Source: JAHJEM01 sp043805315
GTDB lineage: Archaea; Nanobdellota; Nanobdellia; Woesearchaeales; JAHJEM01
Reading direction: 5' to 3'
Length of the DNA: 20,535 nucleotides
Assembly (NCBI GenBank): GCA_043805315.1
Contig: JAZDID010000030.1
Location: 1 to 20,535, forward strand
How positions within the stretch are numbered: position 1 is the stretch's first letter; every line of letters starts with the position of its first letter. The notes under the pieces were generated by a model. The model was not told the DNA's origin. It was given only the letters and a program-made list of their open reading frames with translations, and searched no databases. Below, piece by piece: positions 14,196 to 20,535 of the stretch. The position numbers and the translations under genes were made by a program.

Positions 14196-14204
14196 GTTTT
14201 AAAG
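14196..14204 (-). promoter_or_regulatory. TATA box of the HerA gene
   Basis: The minus strand reads CTTTAAAAC, about 28 nt before the ATG at 14171. It gives HerA and HP140 a promoter separate from the MCM-like gene, whose stop is at 14214. Confidence 0.5.
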
Positions 14205-14213
14205 GTTTGGATT

Positions 14214-15371
14214 TTATGCATGGATACTCCTGCTGTCTGTAACGATCCGCATTGCTTCCTGGACATCCTCTTCACTAACTTCTGTCCGCAGATTGAGCGC
14301 TGCCCTCGCCTTCGCCAAATTCCGCACAATATCTGCAGCGTGCTCTTGCACAGGTGTGAGGAACTTCCACTCGCGTGTCTGCAATTGGCTGATGCATGCA
14401 GCAATGCAGCCATCATGCCTTTTATCATAGTCAACATCGATCTTTTTCGCGTAAGAAATGTACTCTTTCATATATTCTGTATCCTCGAATTTCAGCTTCT
14501 GGCTCTGGAGATCTCCGGTGCGTATCTGGTAGGCGCCTCGCTCCGGCTCCTGTAAAACGAAGACGAGATGAAACCGTGACAGCAATGCAGGGTCGAAGGC
14601 CAGCTGCTTTTTCAACAACTCAAGGGATTTCACCAATAATTTCTGACCCTTAGGAGTCGCAGTGGCGAGCACAGAGATATGCGCCTTGAACTCTCCTTTC
14701 GCAATCTTCTTGTCATACTGAACAGTCCCTTTGTCCATGGCGTCAAGGACGCTGTGCTCCTCTTTCCTCTCCAGCGTGAATTCCGGAATGCAGAAGATGC
14801 CGTTGTGCGCTGTAGGAAGCAGGCCGCGGCGTATGCTGCTCTTCTCCCGCACAGCCACGAGGTGAGCAGCGTCTTTTCCTGCGTAGATGGCAGAGAGAGG
14901 CGCCAAGGCTGCGCTGTTCTTGAGCACCCATTCCTTTCCTGACAAGTTGTCTCCTAAGATGAGGATGTGCAATTGTTGTCGTGAAAAGAGCTGGAGCAGC
15001 ACTGCCTTGCGCAATGCGTTGGCTGCTGTTCCCTGGGCGAGATTGGGGCCAATATGCCTGGAGAGCGTGTTTTCCGCGTGTTGTGCAAAGGTGTAGAAAG
15101 AATCCTCCAGCGCCTTCTTGCGTATCAGCGCATTCACGTCTGTCAGGTACTGGTAGACATTCCTCTTTTCTGCGAGCGCATTCAGCTGCGGATAGGCTGG
15201 CGTGTTGACCAGCGTGGCCTTCAGGCTTTCCTGGAAGACCCCTGCCTTTTTCTCCTTCAACAGCTGTTTGATCTCAGCAAGCTGCGCTGCAGAGACATAG
15301 CTCTTGAATTGTTCAGCATCCTGCTTCTCTTTCCTGCTCAATGGCCACAAGGTAGTGAAGAATCTTTTCAT
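14214..15371 (-). CDS. MCM-like AAA+ protein with degraded ATPase site
   Basis: 385 aa, aligning by eye with the AAA+ half of MCM helicases: LRKAVLLQLF (120-129), HILILGDNLSGK (135-146), HNGIFCIPEF (189-198), a pre-sensor hairpin (AKGEFKAHISV, 224-234), ATATP (236-240) and FDPALLSRFHLVFVL (259-273). A lid helix set EVSEEDVQEAMRIV follows. Key residues are changed: Walker A GK(S/T) is GKE (Glu147), the Walker B Asp is Pro196, and the sensor 1 Asn is Thr239. The arginine-finger SRF (Arg266) remains. The normal MCM N-terminal OB/zinc domain is replaced by about 100 helical residues with no Cys4 zinc motif. ATP hydrolysis seems unlikely. It is first in the leftward run before HerA, separated by 42 nt. 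Confidence 0.75.
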   Translation of the reverse strand: MKRFFTTLWPLSRKEKQDAEQFKSYVSAAQLAEIKQLLKEKKAGVFQESLKATLVNTPAYPQLNALAEKRNVYQYLTDVNALIRKKALEDSFYTFAQHAENTLSRHIGPNLAQGTAANALRKAVLLQLFSRQQLHILILGDNLSGKEWVLKNSAALAPLSAIYAGKDAAHLVAVREKSSIRRGLLPTAHNGIFCIPEFTLERKEEHSVLDAMDKGTVQYDKKIAKGEFKAHISVLATATPKGQKLLVKSLELLKKQLAFDPALLSRFHLVFVLQEPERGAYQIRTGDLQSQKLKFEDTEYMKEYISYAKKIDVDYDKRHDGCIAACISQLQTREWKFLTPVQEHAADIVRNLAKARAALNLRTEVSEEDVQEAMRIVTDSRSIHA

Positions 15372-15393
15372 GCGTGCGGTTGTGGAACCCGGT

Positions 15394-15405
15394 GATTAAT
15401 ATAGT
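15394..15405 (-). promoter_or_regulatory. TATA box of the MCM-like gene
   Basis: The minus strand reads ACTATATTAATC, centred about 28 nt before the ATG at 15371. Confidence 0.5.
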
Positions 15406-15481
15406 TTGCGTATGCGCAGATAATAATAACATTTTTCAAGTGGTGAAAAACAGCATTTCTGCTCTCATCGTAAACCAATAA

Positions 15482-15493
15482 CTTTATAAATAT
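15482..15493 (+). promoter_or_regulatory. TATA box of the MFS-like gene
   Basis: CTTTATAAATAT is centred about 27 nt before the ATG at 15514. Between them is the palindrome ATCTGCAGAT (15496-15505). The gap also has a weak TTTTTCA/TGAAAAA hairpin at 15432-15450. Confidence 0.6.
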
Positions 15494-15513
15494 TCATCTG
15501 CAGATTCATCAGT

Positions 15514-16938
15514 ATGGGTGAGGATCTTCTGGAGCGTATCGGTGAGGATATCAATAACTATAATTCTATCGAGCAATTGCGTGAAGAGTTCATCAAGAAA
15601 GGCTATCTGGAGAAGGACATTGATGATGCTATCCAGAGGATCACGCAAAAGTCGAAGAAGGTCAGCGTCCAGGTCCAGAATGCCCGGATATTCACCTTCA
15701 AGGAGATCCTGGACAGGCTCGGCTATGGGTTTGTGACGCACCAGTTCATCAACATCCTCTTCTTCCTGACTGGCGCAGGCTACCTGCTCATCGGCATCAT
15801 GAACTGCCTGAAATCCCTGCTCAGCATCCTCCTCTCATCAGTGCTGAAGGAATACTCAAAAGTGCATGAATTAAGCAAGGGATTCATGAGCAAGTCAGGC
15901 ATCCTGTTCGGCTTCAGCTTCTTGTTGATGGCAGCAGGCATCAAGCTGCGGAATCTCTGGATCTTCTCCATCGCGTTATTGCTGGGCTGCATCGGAGTTG
16001 TCTCCTACGGAGACTTCTACAGCAAGATCATCCGCGAGAACCTGAAGAAGGAGAAGATGAACCACTTCCTCGTACGGATATCCTATTACGGCGTGCTCAT
16101 CACTGCACTAACTTTCCTCTTGTCCGGCTACCTCATGGACAAGTTCCCTATTGACGGCCCTGCAGTCATGATCATGGGCGCGCGCTACCCTATCTACGGC
16201 TACCTCATCTCCTTCGAGATCTCAGCCTTCGCGTTCATCCTCTCCGGCTATTTCATCTACTTCCTGAGCTATAAGACAGAGGAGAAGAAATACCGGTTCT
16301 CCAGGTTCATCGCAGAGTACTTCAAGAGGGTCGGCGAGCACACGAAAATCTTCTTCAAGAACAGGCTCATCTTCCTCAGCCTCCTGCTCACCATCATCGT
16401 GAGCGTTGTCCAGATCCTGGGGAATTCGTATTATGGCATCTACATATACAGGAACTTCAACAATCTCGGCCTGGGAGGATTCCTCAATGTGGCAGTCATC
16501 TTCAGCATCGCGATCATCGTCAGCCTCATCGCGCCCTTTTTCACCAAGAAGATCGAGAAGCTTATCGGGCTCTCTCCCATGATCGTGTTCGGTGCACTCT
16601 TGATGGCGTTCATGCCTTTTACATTGGCATACAACCCGAACCTGAACGCGATAGGGCTGGCCAATGCAGTTTCGACTCTTGGAGCAGTCATCGTCGGCGT
16701 CTCCTTAGGCCTTCTGGCGAAAACCCTCATGAGCGAGCAGGAGCGCAAGATGTATTACAGCGCGATCAGCATCATCTCCATCATTCCCTTCCTCGTCCTC
16801 ATCCCTCTCGGAGCGTACGTTGCCCAGACTCTGGGCCTGACTCAGTTCTTCGTGCTCCTCTCAGTCATCATCGCCATCATCATCATGCCCCTGTCATTCA
16901 TCCTAGTCTACCTGAGTTCGAAGGAGAAGATGGGATAG
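15514..16938 (+). CDS. Multi-spanning MFS-like transporter with a soluble N-terminal helix domain
   Basis: 474 aa. Residues 1-60 are soluble and charged, with IEQLREEFIKKGYLEKDIDD, a small helical hairpin resembling UBA-like or coupled-folding motifs found at the N terminus of some DPANN membrane proteins (from memory). The rest has about 11-12 hydrophobic spans: NILFFLTGAGYLLIGI, SGILFGFSFLLMAAGI, WIFSIALLLGCIGVV, and several beyond 290 including FLNVAVIFSIAIIVSLI and TLGAVIVGVSLGLLA. Loop 2-3 Gly/Arg motifs of classical MFS transporters are not clear, so the family call is moderate. The substrate is unknown. The beta-propeller gene follows in the same direction after 92 nt. Confidence 0.7.
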   Translation: MGEDLLERIGEDINNYNSIEQLREEFIKKGYLEKDIDDAIQRITQKSKKVSVQVQNARIFTFKEILDRLGYGFVTHQFINILFFLTGAGYLLIGIMNCLKSLLSILLSSVLKEYSKVHELSKGFMSKSGILFGFSFLLMAAGIKLRNLWIFSIALLLGCIGVVSYGDFYSKIIRENLKKEKMNHFLVRISYYGVLITALTFLLSGYLMDKFPIDGPAVMIMGARYPIYGYLISFEISAFAFILSGYFIYFLSYKTEEKKYRFSRFIAEYFKRVGEHTKIFFKNRLIFLSLLLTIIVSVVQILGNSYYGIYIYRNFNNLGLGGFLNVAVIFSIAIIVSLIAPFFTKKIEKLIGLSPMIVFGALLMAFMPFTLAYNPNLNAIGLANAVSTLGAVIVGVSLGLLAKTLMSEQERKMYYSAISIISIIPFLVLIPLGAYVAQTLGLTQFFVLLSVIIAIIIMPLSFILVYLSSKEKMG

Positions 16939-17030
16939 ACAAGTTCAAGATAAAAAAAGTATTGAGAAGAGAAAAGTATTAAAACAATCCGTTCCTTGCA
17001 CATCCAATCGGAAAAAAAGAGCGTGAAGTC

Positions 17031-18281
17031 ATGGTTCATATCCTCAAGGCACTCATCGGCAAGCATGAGGGCAGGCTGAACCAGTCATGGGTATTTGACC
17101 TCGGCGCAAGCCTCTTGTGCGGGCCGACAGTCATCGATGTCAACAATGACGGCCATGAGGAGATCCTTATCGCGACCAAGAAAGGCAGCATTGTGCTTCT
17201 TGATGCAGACGCAAAGCAGAAGTGGGTGTTCGAGATCAATGAGAAGATCAATGATGTCGACCTGATGTTCATGGATGCAGAATCGTTCAACAGCATCAGC
17301 ACACCTCCAAGAATAGCGGACATCAACAGGGACGGGAAGAAGGAAATCATCTTCGGCACAGAGCTTGGGATCGTCTATGTCCTGGGAGCAGATGGCAAGG
17401 AATTATGGAAGTTCGAGGCAGACGGCGCAGTGCGGGGAGGTGTCGCGATCGCTGATGTGGACAAGGACGGCAAGCCTGAGCTCATTTTCGGATCTGACGA
17501 CAACAAGCTGTATATCATCAGCAACAAAGGGAATCTCTTGTGGAGCTTCAATGCCAACACCGGCATCCAGTCCACGCCTGCGGTCTCTGAGCGGCTCGGT
17601 ATAATAGTCTTCGGGGATGATCAGGGAAAGGTTAATTGTGTGACATTTGACCGCAAGCTTGCCTGGAGCTTCAAGACAGACGCGAAGATCACTGCTGAGG
17701 CAGTCATCCAGGACCTTGCAGGAGAAAAGGCAGAGTCCATCATCATCGGAAGCACAGACAACAATCTGTACTGTCTGGACTGCAATGGCAATATGAAATG
17801 GGTCTTCAAGACGCAAGGCGCCATCATCTCGAAAGCATTGGTGTATGACATCAACCGGGACGGCAAGTACGAGATCTTCATCGGCTCATGCGACAACAAC
17901 GTGTACGCATTGTATTACAATGGGGAAAAGATCTGGTCTTTTGAGACGAATTTCTGGATCGTGGCCTCTCCTATCGCTGTCGATATTGACAATGACGGCT
18001 CTGAGGAGATTGTCATCGGGAGCTATGACCACAACATCTATGTCTTTGACTCAGAAGGCAAGTACATCCTTGAGAATATCCCTGGCCTGAGCAATGTCAT
18101 CCATCAGGCAGGCCATTACGCAGATGTCCAGACCCAGGACATGGGAGAGAACATCGGCAAGAAGCTCTGGCAGTTCACCACAGAAGGCCTTGTGGTCGGC
18201 CTGGACTGCCTGAAGAGCACGAAAAGCATCATAGTCCATACGCAAACAGGAAAAGTTATAAATATCAGGCATGAATCATAG
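17031..18281 (+). CDS. Cytoplasmic FG-GAP/PQQ-like beta-propeller protein
   Basis: 416 aa built of repeats of about 40-60 residues. Five carry the Ca-binding-like signature D-x-[ND]-x-DG-x-x-E: DVNNDGHEE (36-44), DINRDGKKE (97-105), DVDKDGKPE (142-150), DINRDGKYE (273-281) and DIDNDGSEE (318-326). Each is followed by an IxxG strand and then a WxF strand (KWVFE, LWKFE, LWSFN, AWSFK, KWVFK, IWSFE), as in PQQ-like propellers. No signal peptide or membrane span is present, although most FG-GAP proteins are extracellular. It ends 18 nt before the KaiC-like gene, so the two probably work together (inference). It may be a binding scaffold or sensor rather than an enzyme. Confidence 0.85.
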   Translation: MVHILKALIGKHEGRLNQSWVFDLGASLLCGPTVIDVNNDGHEEILIATKKGSIVLLDADAKQKWVFEINEKINDVDLMFMDAESFNSISTPPRIADINRDGKKEIIFGTELGIVYVLGADGKELWKFEADGAVRGGVAIADVDKDGKPELIFGSDDNKLYIISNKGNLLWSFNANTGIQSTPAVSERLGIIVFGDDQGKVNCVTFDRKLAWSFKTDAKITAEAVIQDLAGEKAESIIIGSTDNNLYCLDCNGNMKWVFKTQGAIISKALVYDINRDGKYEIFIGSCDNNVYALYYNGEKIWSFETNFWIVASPIAVDIDNDGSEEIVIGSYDHNIYVFDSEGKYILENIPGLSNVIHQAGHYADVQTQDMGENIGKKLWQFTTEGLVVGLDCLKSTKSIIVHTQTGKVINIRHES

Positions 18282-18293
18282 TCAATGAGGTGA
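18255..18293 (+). promoter_or_regulatory. Possible internal promoter and RBS of the KaiC-like gene
   Basis: GTTATAAATA (18255-18264) lies in the last codons of the propeller gene and would start a transcript near 18287. GAGGTGA (18287-18293) is a ribosome-binding site 6 nt before the ATG at 18300, so expression from either transcript is possible. Confidence 0.4.
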
Positions 18294-18299
18294 GAAGAG

Positions 18300-19112
18300 A
18301 TGGGAGAGGAAATCATAGCGAGGAAAGAGGATATCAAGAGGATCAAGACCTATATCCAAGGCCTTGATGAGAACATGCAGGGAGGAATCCCTGAAGGCCA
18401 TATCACGCTCATCACCGGGTCAGCAGGCACCATGAAAAGCTCAGTCTGCTCCAACATCCTGTTCAACGAAGCATTGCGGAAGAAGATCGGGCTCTACATC
18501 TCGCTCGAGCAGTCCTCCCAATCCCTCATCAACCACATGATCAACATGGGCTATGACTTCTCCCAGATCAACCTGGTCATCATCAAGGACCTCTCCAAGC
18601 TGGTCAGTGATGCGCTCAAGATCAAGAACAGCCCGAAAGGAGCATTCATCTTGGTGGATATGGGTTGCATCAGGAAGGAGATCAAGGAGGTCAAGATCGA
18701 CGAGAACAGGTCCTGGCTGAACGTGCTGAAGAACATCGTGCGCAAGATCAAGGAGCAGGTGGACTGCGACCTTTTTGTCCTTGACTCCTTGAAGGCATTG
18801 TATGTCCTGTCAAAGTTCAACAATCCAAGAATAGAGCTTTTCTATATCTTTGAATTCCTCAGGGACACGGGCATGACGACGTTCTTGATTTCAGAGATTC
18901 CCATCAATGCAGAGAAGTACGGCGAGTATGACGAGGACTTCCTGGCTGACGGCATCCTGCACATCCGGCTGACGCCTTTCAGGAGGAACATTGTCCGCGA
19001 GATATCCATCGTGAAGATGCGGACGACAGCGTGCACGAACGACGTGTTCTCGCTCGAGTTCAAGAACGGAAAGTTCATGGCATTGTATGGCGGGCAGAAT
19101 CCGCTGCTGTAG
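18300..19112 (+). CDS. KaiC/RadA-like RecA-fold ATPase
   Basis: 270 aa, one RecA-type domain of the KaiC/GvpD group. GLDENMQGGIPEGHITLITG leads into Walker A GSAGTMKSS (40-48). After it comes LYISLEQSS: the catalytic Glu70 is kept, but the next residue is Gln71 where KaiC proteins have a second Glu. Walker B is LFVLDSLKAL (Asp161). The C-terminal DGILHIRLTPFRRNIVREIS and VKMRTTACTNDVFSLEF is the standard KaiC end. Archaeal KaiC-like ATPases take part in signalling and motility control; no clock partner is here. It is coupled to the beta-propeller gene just upstream. Confidence 0.85.
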   Translation: MGEEIIARKEDIKRIKTYIQGLDENMQGGIPEGHITLITGSAGTMKSSVCSNILFNEALRKKIGLYISLEQSSQSLINHMINMGYDFSQINLVIIKDLSKLVSDALKIKNSPKGAFILVDMGCIRKEIKEVKIDENRSWLNVLKNIVRKIKEQVDCDLFVLDSLKALYVLSKFNNPRIELFYIFEFLRDTGMTTFLISEIPINAEKYGEYDEDFLADGILHIRLTPFRRNIVREISIVKMRTTACTNDVFSLEFKNGKFMALYGGQNPLL

Positions 19113-19187
19113 GATTTTCAGATATTTTGAAATTTTTCGTGTTTTTTCCTGAGAAGGTTTATGAATGTTGACAGCAACATTTTCTTG

Positions 19188-19601
19188 ATGAAATTATTTT
19201 ACATCGATACTTCGATCTGGATAGATCTCTATGAGGACCGAACAGGAAAGAACCTTGAACCGTTCGGTGAATATGCCTCCAGGCTATTTACTCTGATCAT
19301 GAGGGAGAAGCATGAAATTGGATTTTCTGATATTCTTCTGACCGAACTTGGACAGTTCTACTCCATTGAGGTAGTCAGGGGCATGGTGGCGCCATTCAAC
19401 AATTTAATGAGAAGAATCAAGTCTACAGATGCTCAGAAGAAGGAAGCAGGCACCATTGCTCATGAACGTGGCATTCCGAAAGGTGATGTGCTGCATGCCA
19501 TTCTTTCAAGAGATCACCAGCTCATTTTAGTGACGAGAGACCATCACTTCAGAAGGCTGACAGACATATCACCTTCCTTCAGGCCAGAAGAGCTCATTTG
19601 A
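19188..19601 (+). CDS. PIN-domain nuclease (VapC-like)
   Basis: 137 aa from the ATG at 19188. An in-frame ATG at 19161 overlaps the likely TATA box (GGTTTATGAA near 19155-19163), whose spacing points to 19188 as a leaderless start. The four acidic PIN residues are in place: Asp7 (FYIDTSIWIDLY), Glu53 (LLTELGQF), Asp100 (KGDVLHAIL) and Asp118 (VTRDHHF). PIN proteins cut RNA with Mg2+ and many are toxins of VapBC pairs. The ribbon-helix-helix gene lies on the opposite strand, tail to tail, with an 8-bp overlap, rather than upstream in the same operon as usual. Confidence 0.85.
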   Translation: MKLFYIDTSIWIDLYEDRTGKNLEPFGEYASRLFTLIMREKHEIGFSDILLTELGQFYSIEVVRGMVAPFNNLMRRIKSTDAQKKEAGTIAHERGIPKGDVLHAILSRDHQLILVTRDHHFRRLTDISPSFRPEELI

Positions 19602-19854
19602 ACTTCTGAGAGAGTTTCTCAAATGCCATTTCCCGTGCACGTTCATATTCTTCTTCAGTAATCTTTCTCTTCGATGCACCTCTTAACTTTCTTAGTTGCT
19701 CGAGAGATTCCCTCAGCCTGATCTCTTCAATCTTCTCACGTAACGCGTCTCTGATGAACTCAGTCCTGCTCTGGAAGCCTGCCTCTTTCAATACGTGGTC
19801 TATCTCTGCAAGGAATTTCTCCTCCATCTTGAACGTGACCAAGGTGATTGCCAT
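19594..19854 (-). CDS. Ribbon-helix-helix protein (antitoxin-like)
   Basis: 86 aa. ITLVTFKMEEKFLAEIDHVL then AGFQSRTEFIRDALREKIEE is the CopG/RHH DNA-binding fold: strand, helix, turn, helix. The tail (LRKLRGASKRKITEEEYERA) is charged and suited to wrapping a partner, as in VapB antitoxins. It converges with the PIN gene and shares 8 bp at the 3' end. A 17-bp dyad at 19854-19870 covers its start codon and transcription start, fitting autoregulation by an RHH dimer. No other RHH partner is in the window. Confidence 0.85.
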   Translation of the reverse strand: MAITLVTFKMEEKFLAEIDHVLKEAGFQSRTEFIRDALREKIEEIRLRESLEQLRKLRGASKRKITEEEYERAREMAFEKLSQKFK

Positions 19855-19870
19855 ATATACGATGTATATA
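19854..19870. promoter_or_regulatory. Operator candidate of the RHH gene
   Basis: TATATAC-GAT-GTATATA is a perfect 7-bp inverted repeat around a 3-nt spacer, abutting the ATG (A at 19854). It lies between the TATA box and the start codon. Confidence 0.5.
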
Positions 19871-19876
19871 CACTCA

Positions 19877-19887
19877 TATTTATAAAT
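19877..19887 (-). promoter_or_regulatory. TATA box of the RHH gene
   Basis: The minus strand reads AATTTATAAATA-like sequence centred about 28 nt from the ATG at 19854. Confidence 0.5.
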
Positions 19888-19932
19888 TTATCGCTAGAAA
19901 AAGTGCAGAATTTGCGGAAAAGTCTGAAGGCT

Positions 19933-20388
19933 TCAGCTCACGATCAAGTAGCCTTTCGCATCATATCCCAATGCATCGCAGGGATAGTGCACGCGGTACT
20001 CGAACTTGCCTTTCTGTTCGACGTAGAACTCTGCCCGTGAGATCTCAGGGTCTTTTGCCGAAAGTTCAAGGTCTTGTCCTGGAAATGAGAGTTTGTACAA
20101 TCGTTTTGAAGGGTCGTAGGCAGTGAAGCTCAGGATGATCTTGTCCCCGACTTTCGCATACAGCTTTTCTGGCGTCACCTGGCAGTTGCTCACCACGATC
20201 TTATAGTCCAGGGTGTTGCTTGTCGGAACAATTGGCTCTTGTTCCTGGCTAATCTCGCTGACTACATAGCCGGTCGGCATCCCTGATCCAGGGCTGAAAT
20301 TCCTGCTCATGCCGATGACCACCAGAAACAGGACACCGAATGCAAGTGCGTAGGTGTAATACTTTAGCGTTGAGTGTTTTTCTTCCAT
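19933..20388 (-). CDS. Membrane-anchored cupredoxin-fold protein without clear copper site
   Basis: 151 aa from the ATG at 20388, preceded by AAGGGG about 7 nt upstream on the minus strand. A longer frame from 20487 overlaps the TATA box and is unlikely. Residues about 10-28 are an N-terminal anchor (YYTYALAFGVLFLVVIGMSR), then a linker with PTGYVV. The C-terminal part is a beta sandwich of the cupredoxin/COX2 type: VTPEKLYAKVGDKIILSFTA, LYKLSFPGQDLEL, RAEFYVEQKGKFEYRV, and HYPCDALGYDAKGYLIVS. The C-x-H-x-M copper ligand cluster is reduced to one Cys and one His, so metal binding is doubtful. It faces outside the cell. Confidence 0.7.
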   Translation of the reverse strand: MEEKHSTLKYYTYALAFGVLFLVVIGMSRNFSPGSGMPTGYVVSEISQEQEPIVPTSNTLDYKIVVSNCQVTPEKLYAKVGDKIILSFTAYDPSKRLYKLSFPGQDLELSAKDPEISRAEFYVEQKGKFEYRVHYPCDALGYDAKGYLIVS

Positions 20389-20440
20389 GCTGATCCCCTT
20401 CCATACCAAGATGAGTATGTACTTGTGCCTGTAACTCGCA

Positions 20441-20477
20441 GTATTTAAAGATTTCGATAAGATTTTGACAAAATCTT
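20441..20477 (-). promoter_or_regulatory. Promoter and upstream dyad of the cupredoxin-like gene
   Basis: CTTTAAATAC (minus strand, 20441-20450) is the TATA box, giving a leader of about 30 nt. Directly upstream, AAGATTTTG-A-CAAAATCTT (20459-20477) is a perfect 9-bp inverted repeat with a one-base centre, a likely regulator site. Confidence 0.5.
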
Positions 20478-20535
20478 GTAAAACCATTAGGAGTGGGACA
20501 TAAAAGACATGAATTCCCTTTTTTGCCCCACTTCC

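Noticed and set aside
20389..20487. Upstream extension of the cupredoxin-like protein
   Set aside because: It covers the TATA box and dyad; the ATG at 20388 has a ribosome-binding site and leads directly into the membrane anchor.
20492..20532. AGTGGG/CCCACT hairpin with T run at the window edge
   Set aside because: The stem is only 6 bp with a 29-nt loop, and the flanking gene is outside the window, so no role can be assigned.

Overview
The window most likely comes from a small-genome archaeon of the DPANN type (Woesearchaeota/Pacearchaeota-like). This is an inference from gene content and promoter style, with no marker gene to confirm it. It carries archaeal-type XPD helicase, Mre11, HerA, TrmB-like and KaiC-like proteins and Lrp-type and AbrB-like regulators. 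Most genes have a TATA box about 25-30 nt before the start codon and no Shine-Dalgarno, as expected for leaderless transcripts. A few genes (AsnRS, the small exported protein, the KaiC-like ATPase, the cupredoxin-like protein) have a purine-rich ribosome-binding site.

Layout. 1-520 is the 3' part of a nitroreductase gene. A 314-nt gap with two tandem hairpins follows, then an XPD/Rad3 helicase (835-2697). 2738-4707 is an AT-rich pair of divergent genes: a double-module Lrp-type regulator and a queuosine-salvage (Qng1/DUF2419) protein. 4774-5956 holds small genes: a 54-aa membrane peptide, an AbrB-like regulator and a basic, possibly winged-helix protein, with dyad and tandem repeats at their promoters. 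5957-6415 is non-coding and includes a GC-rich block (about 6072-6290) of nested and competing inverted repeats. 6416-8625 is an operon of AsnRS, a Nudix hydrolase and a macro-domain protein. A convergent Fic gene follows (8661-9596), then a TrmB-like regulator and a small exported protein.

10982-15371 is a DNA-processing cluster. Mre11 reads right and meets, stop codon to stop codon, a leftward set made of an MCM-like AAA+ protein with lost catalytic residues, a HerA-type translocase and a 140-aa helical protein. Rad50 and NurA, the usual partners, are not in the window. 15514-19112 encodes a 12-TM-like transporter, a cytoplasmic FG-GAP/PQQ-like beta-propeller and a KaiC-like ATPase, all rightward. 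The window ends with a PIN nuclease and a ribbon-helix-helix protein arranged tail to tail with an 8-bp overlap, and a membrane-anchored cupredoxin-fold protein.

Best candidates for something new are the structured block at 6072-6290, the MCM-like pseudo-ATPase/HerA/helical protein set facing Mre11, the AsnRS-Nudix-macro operon beside a Fic enzyme flanked by 12-bp repeats, and the propeller/KaiC pair. I saw no rRNA, tRNA, CRISPR array, transposase or integrase.
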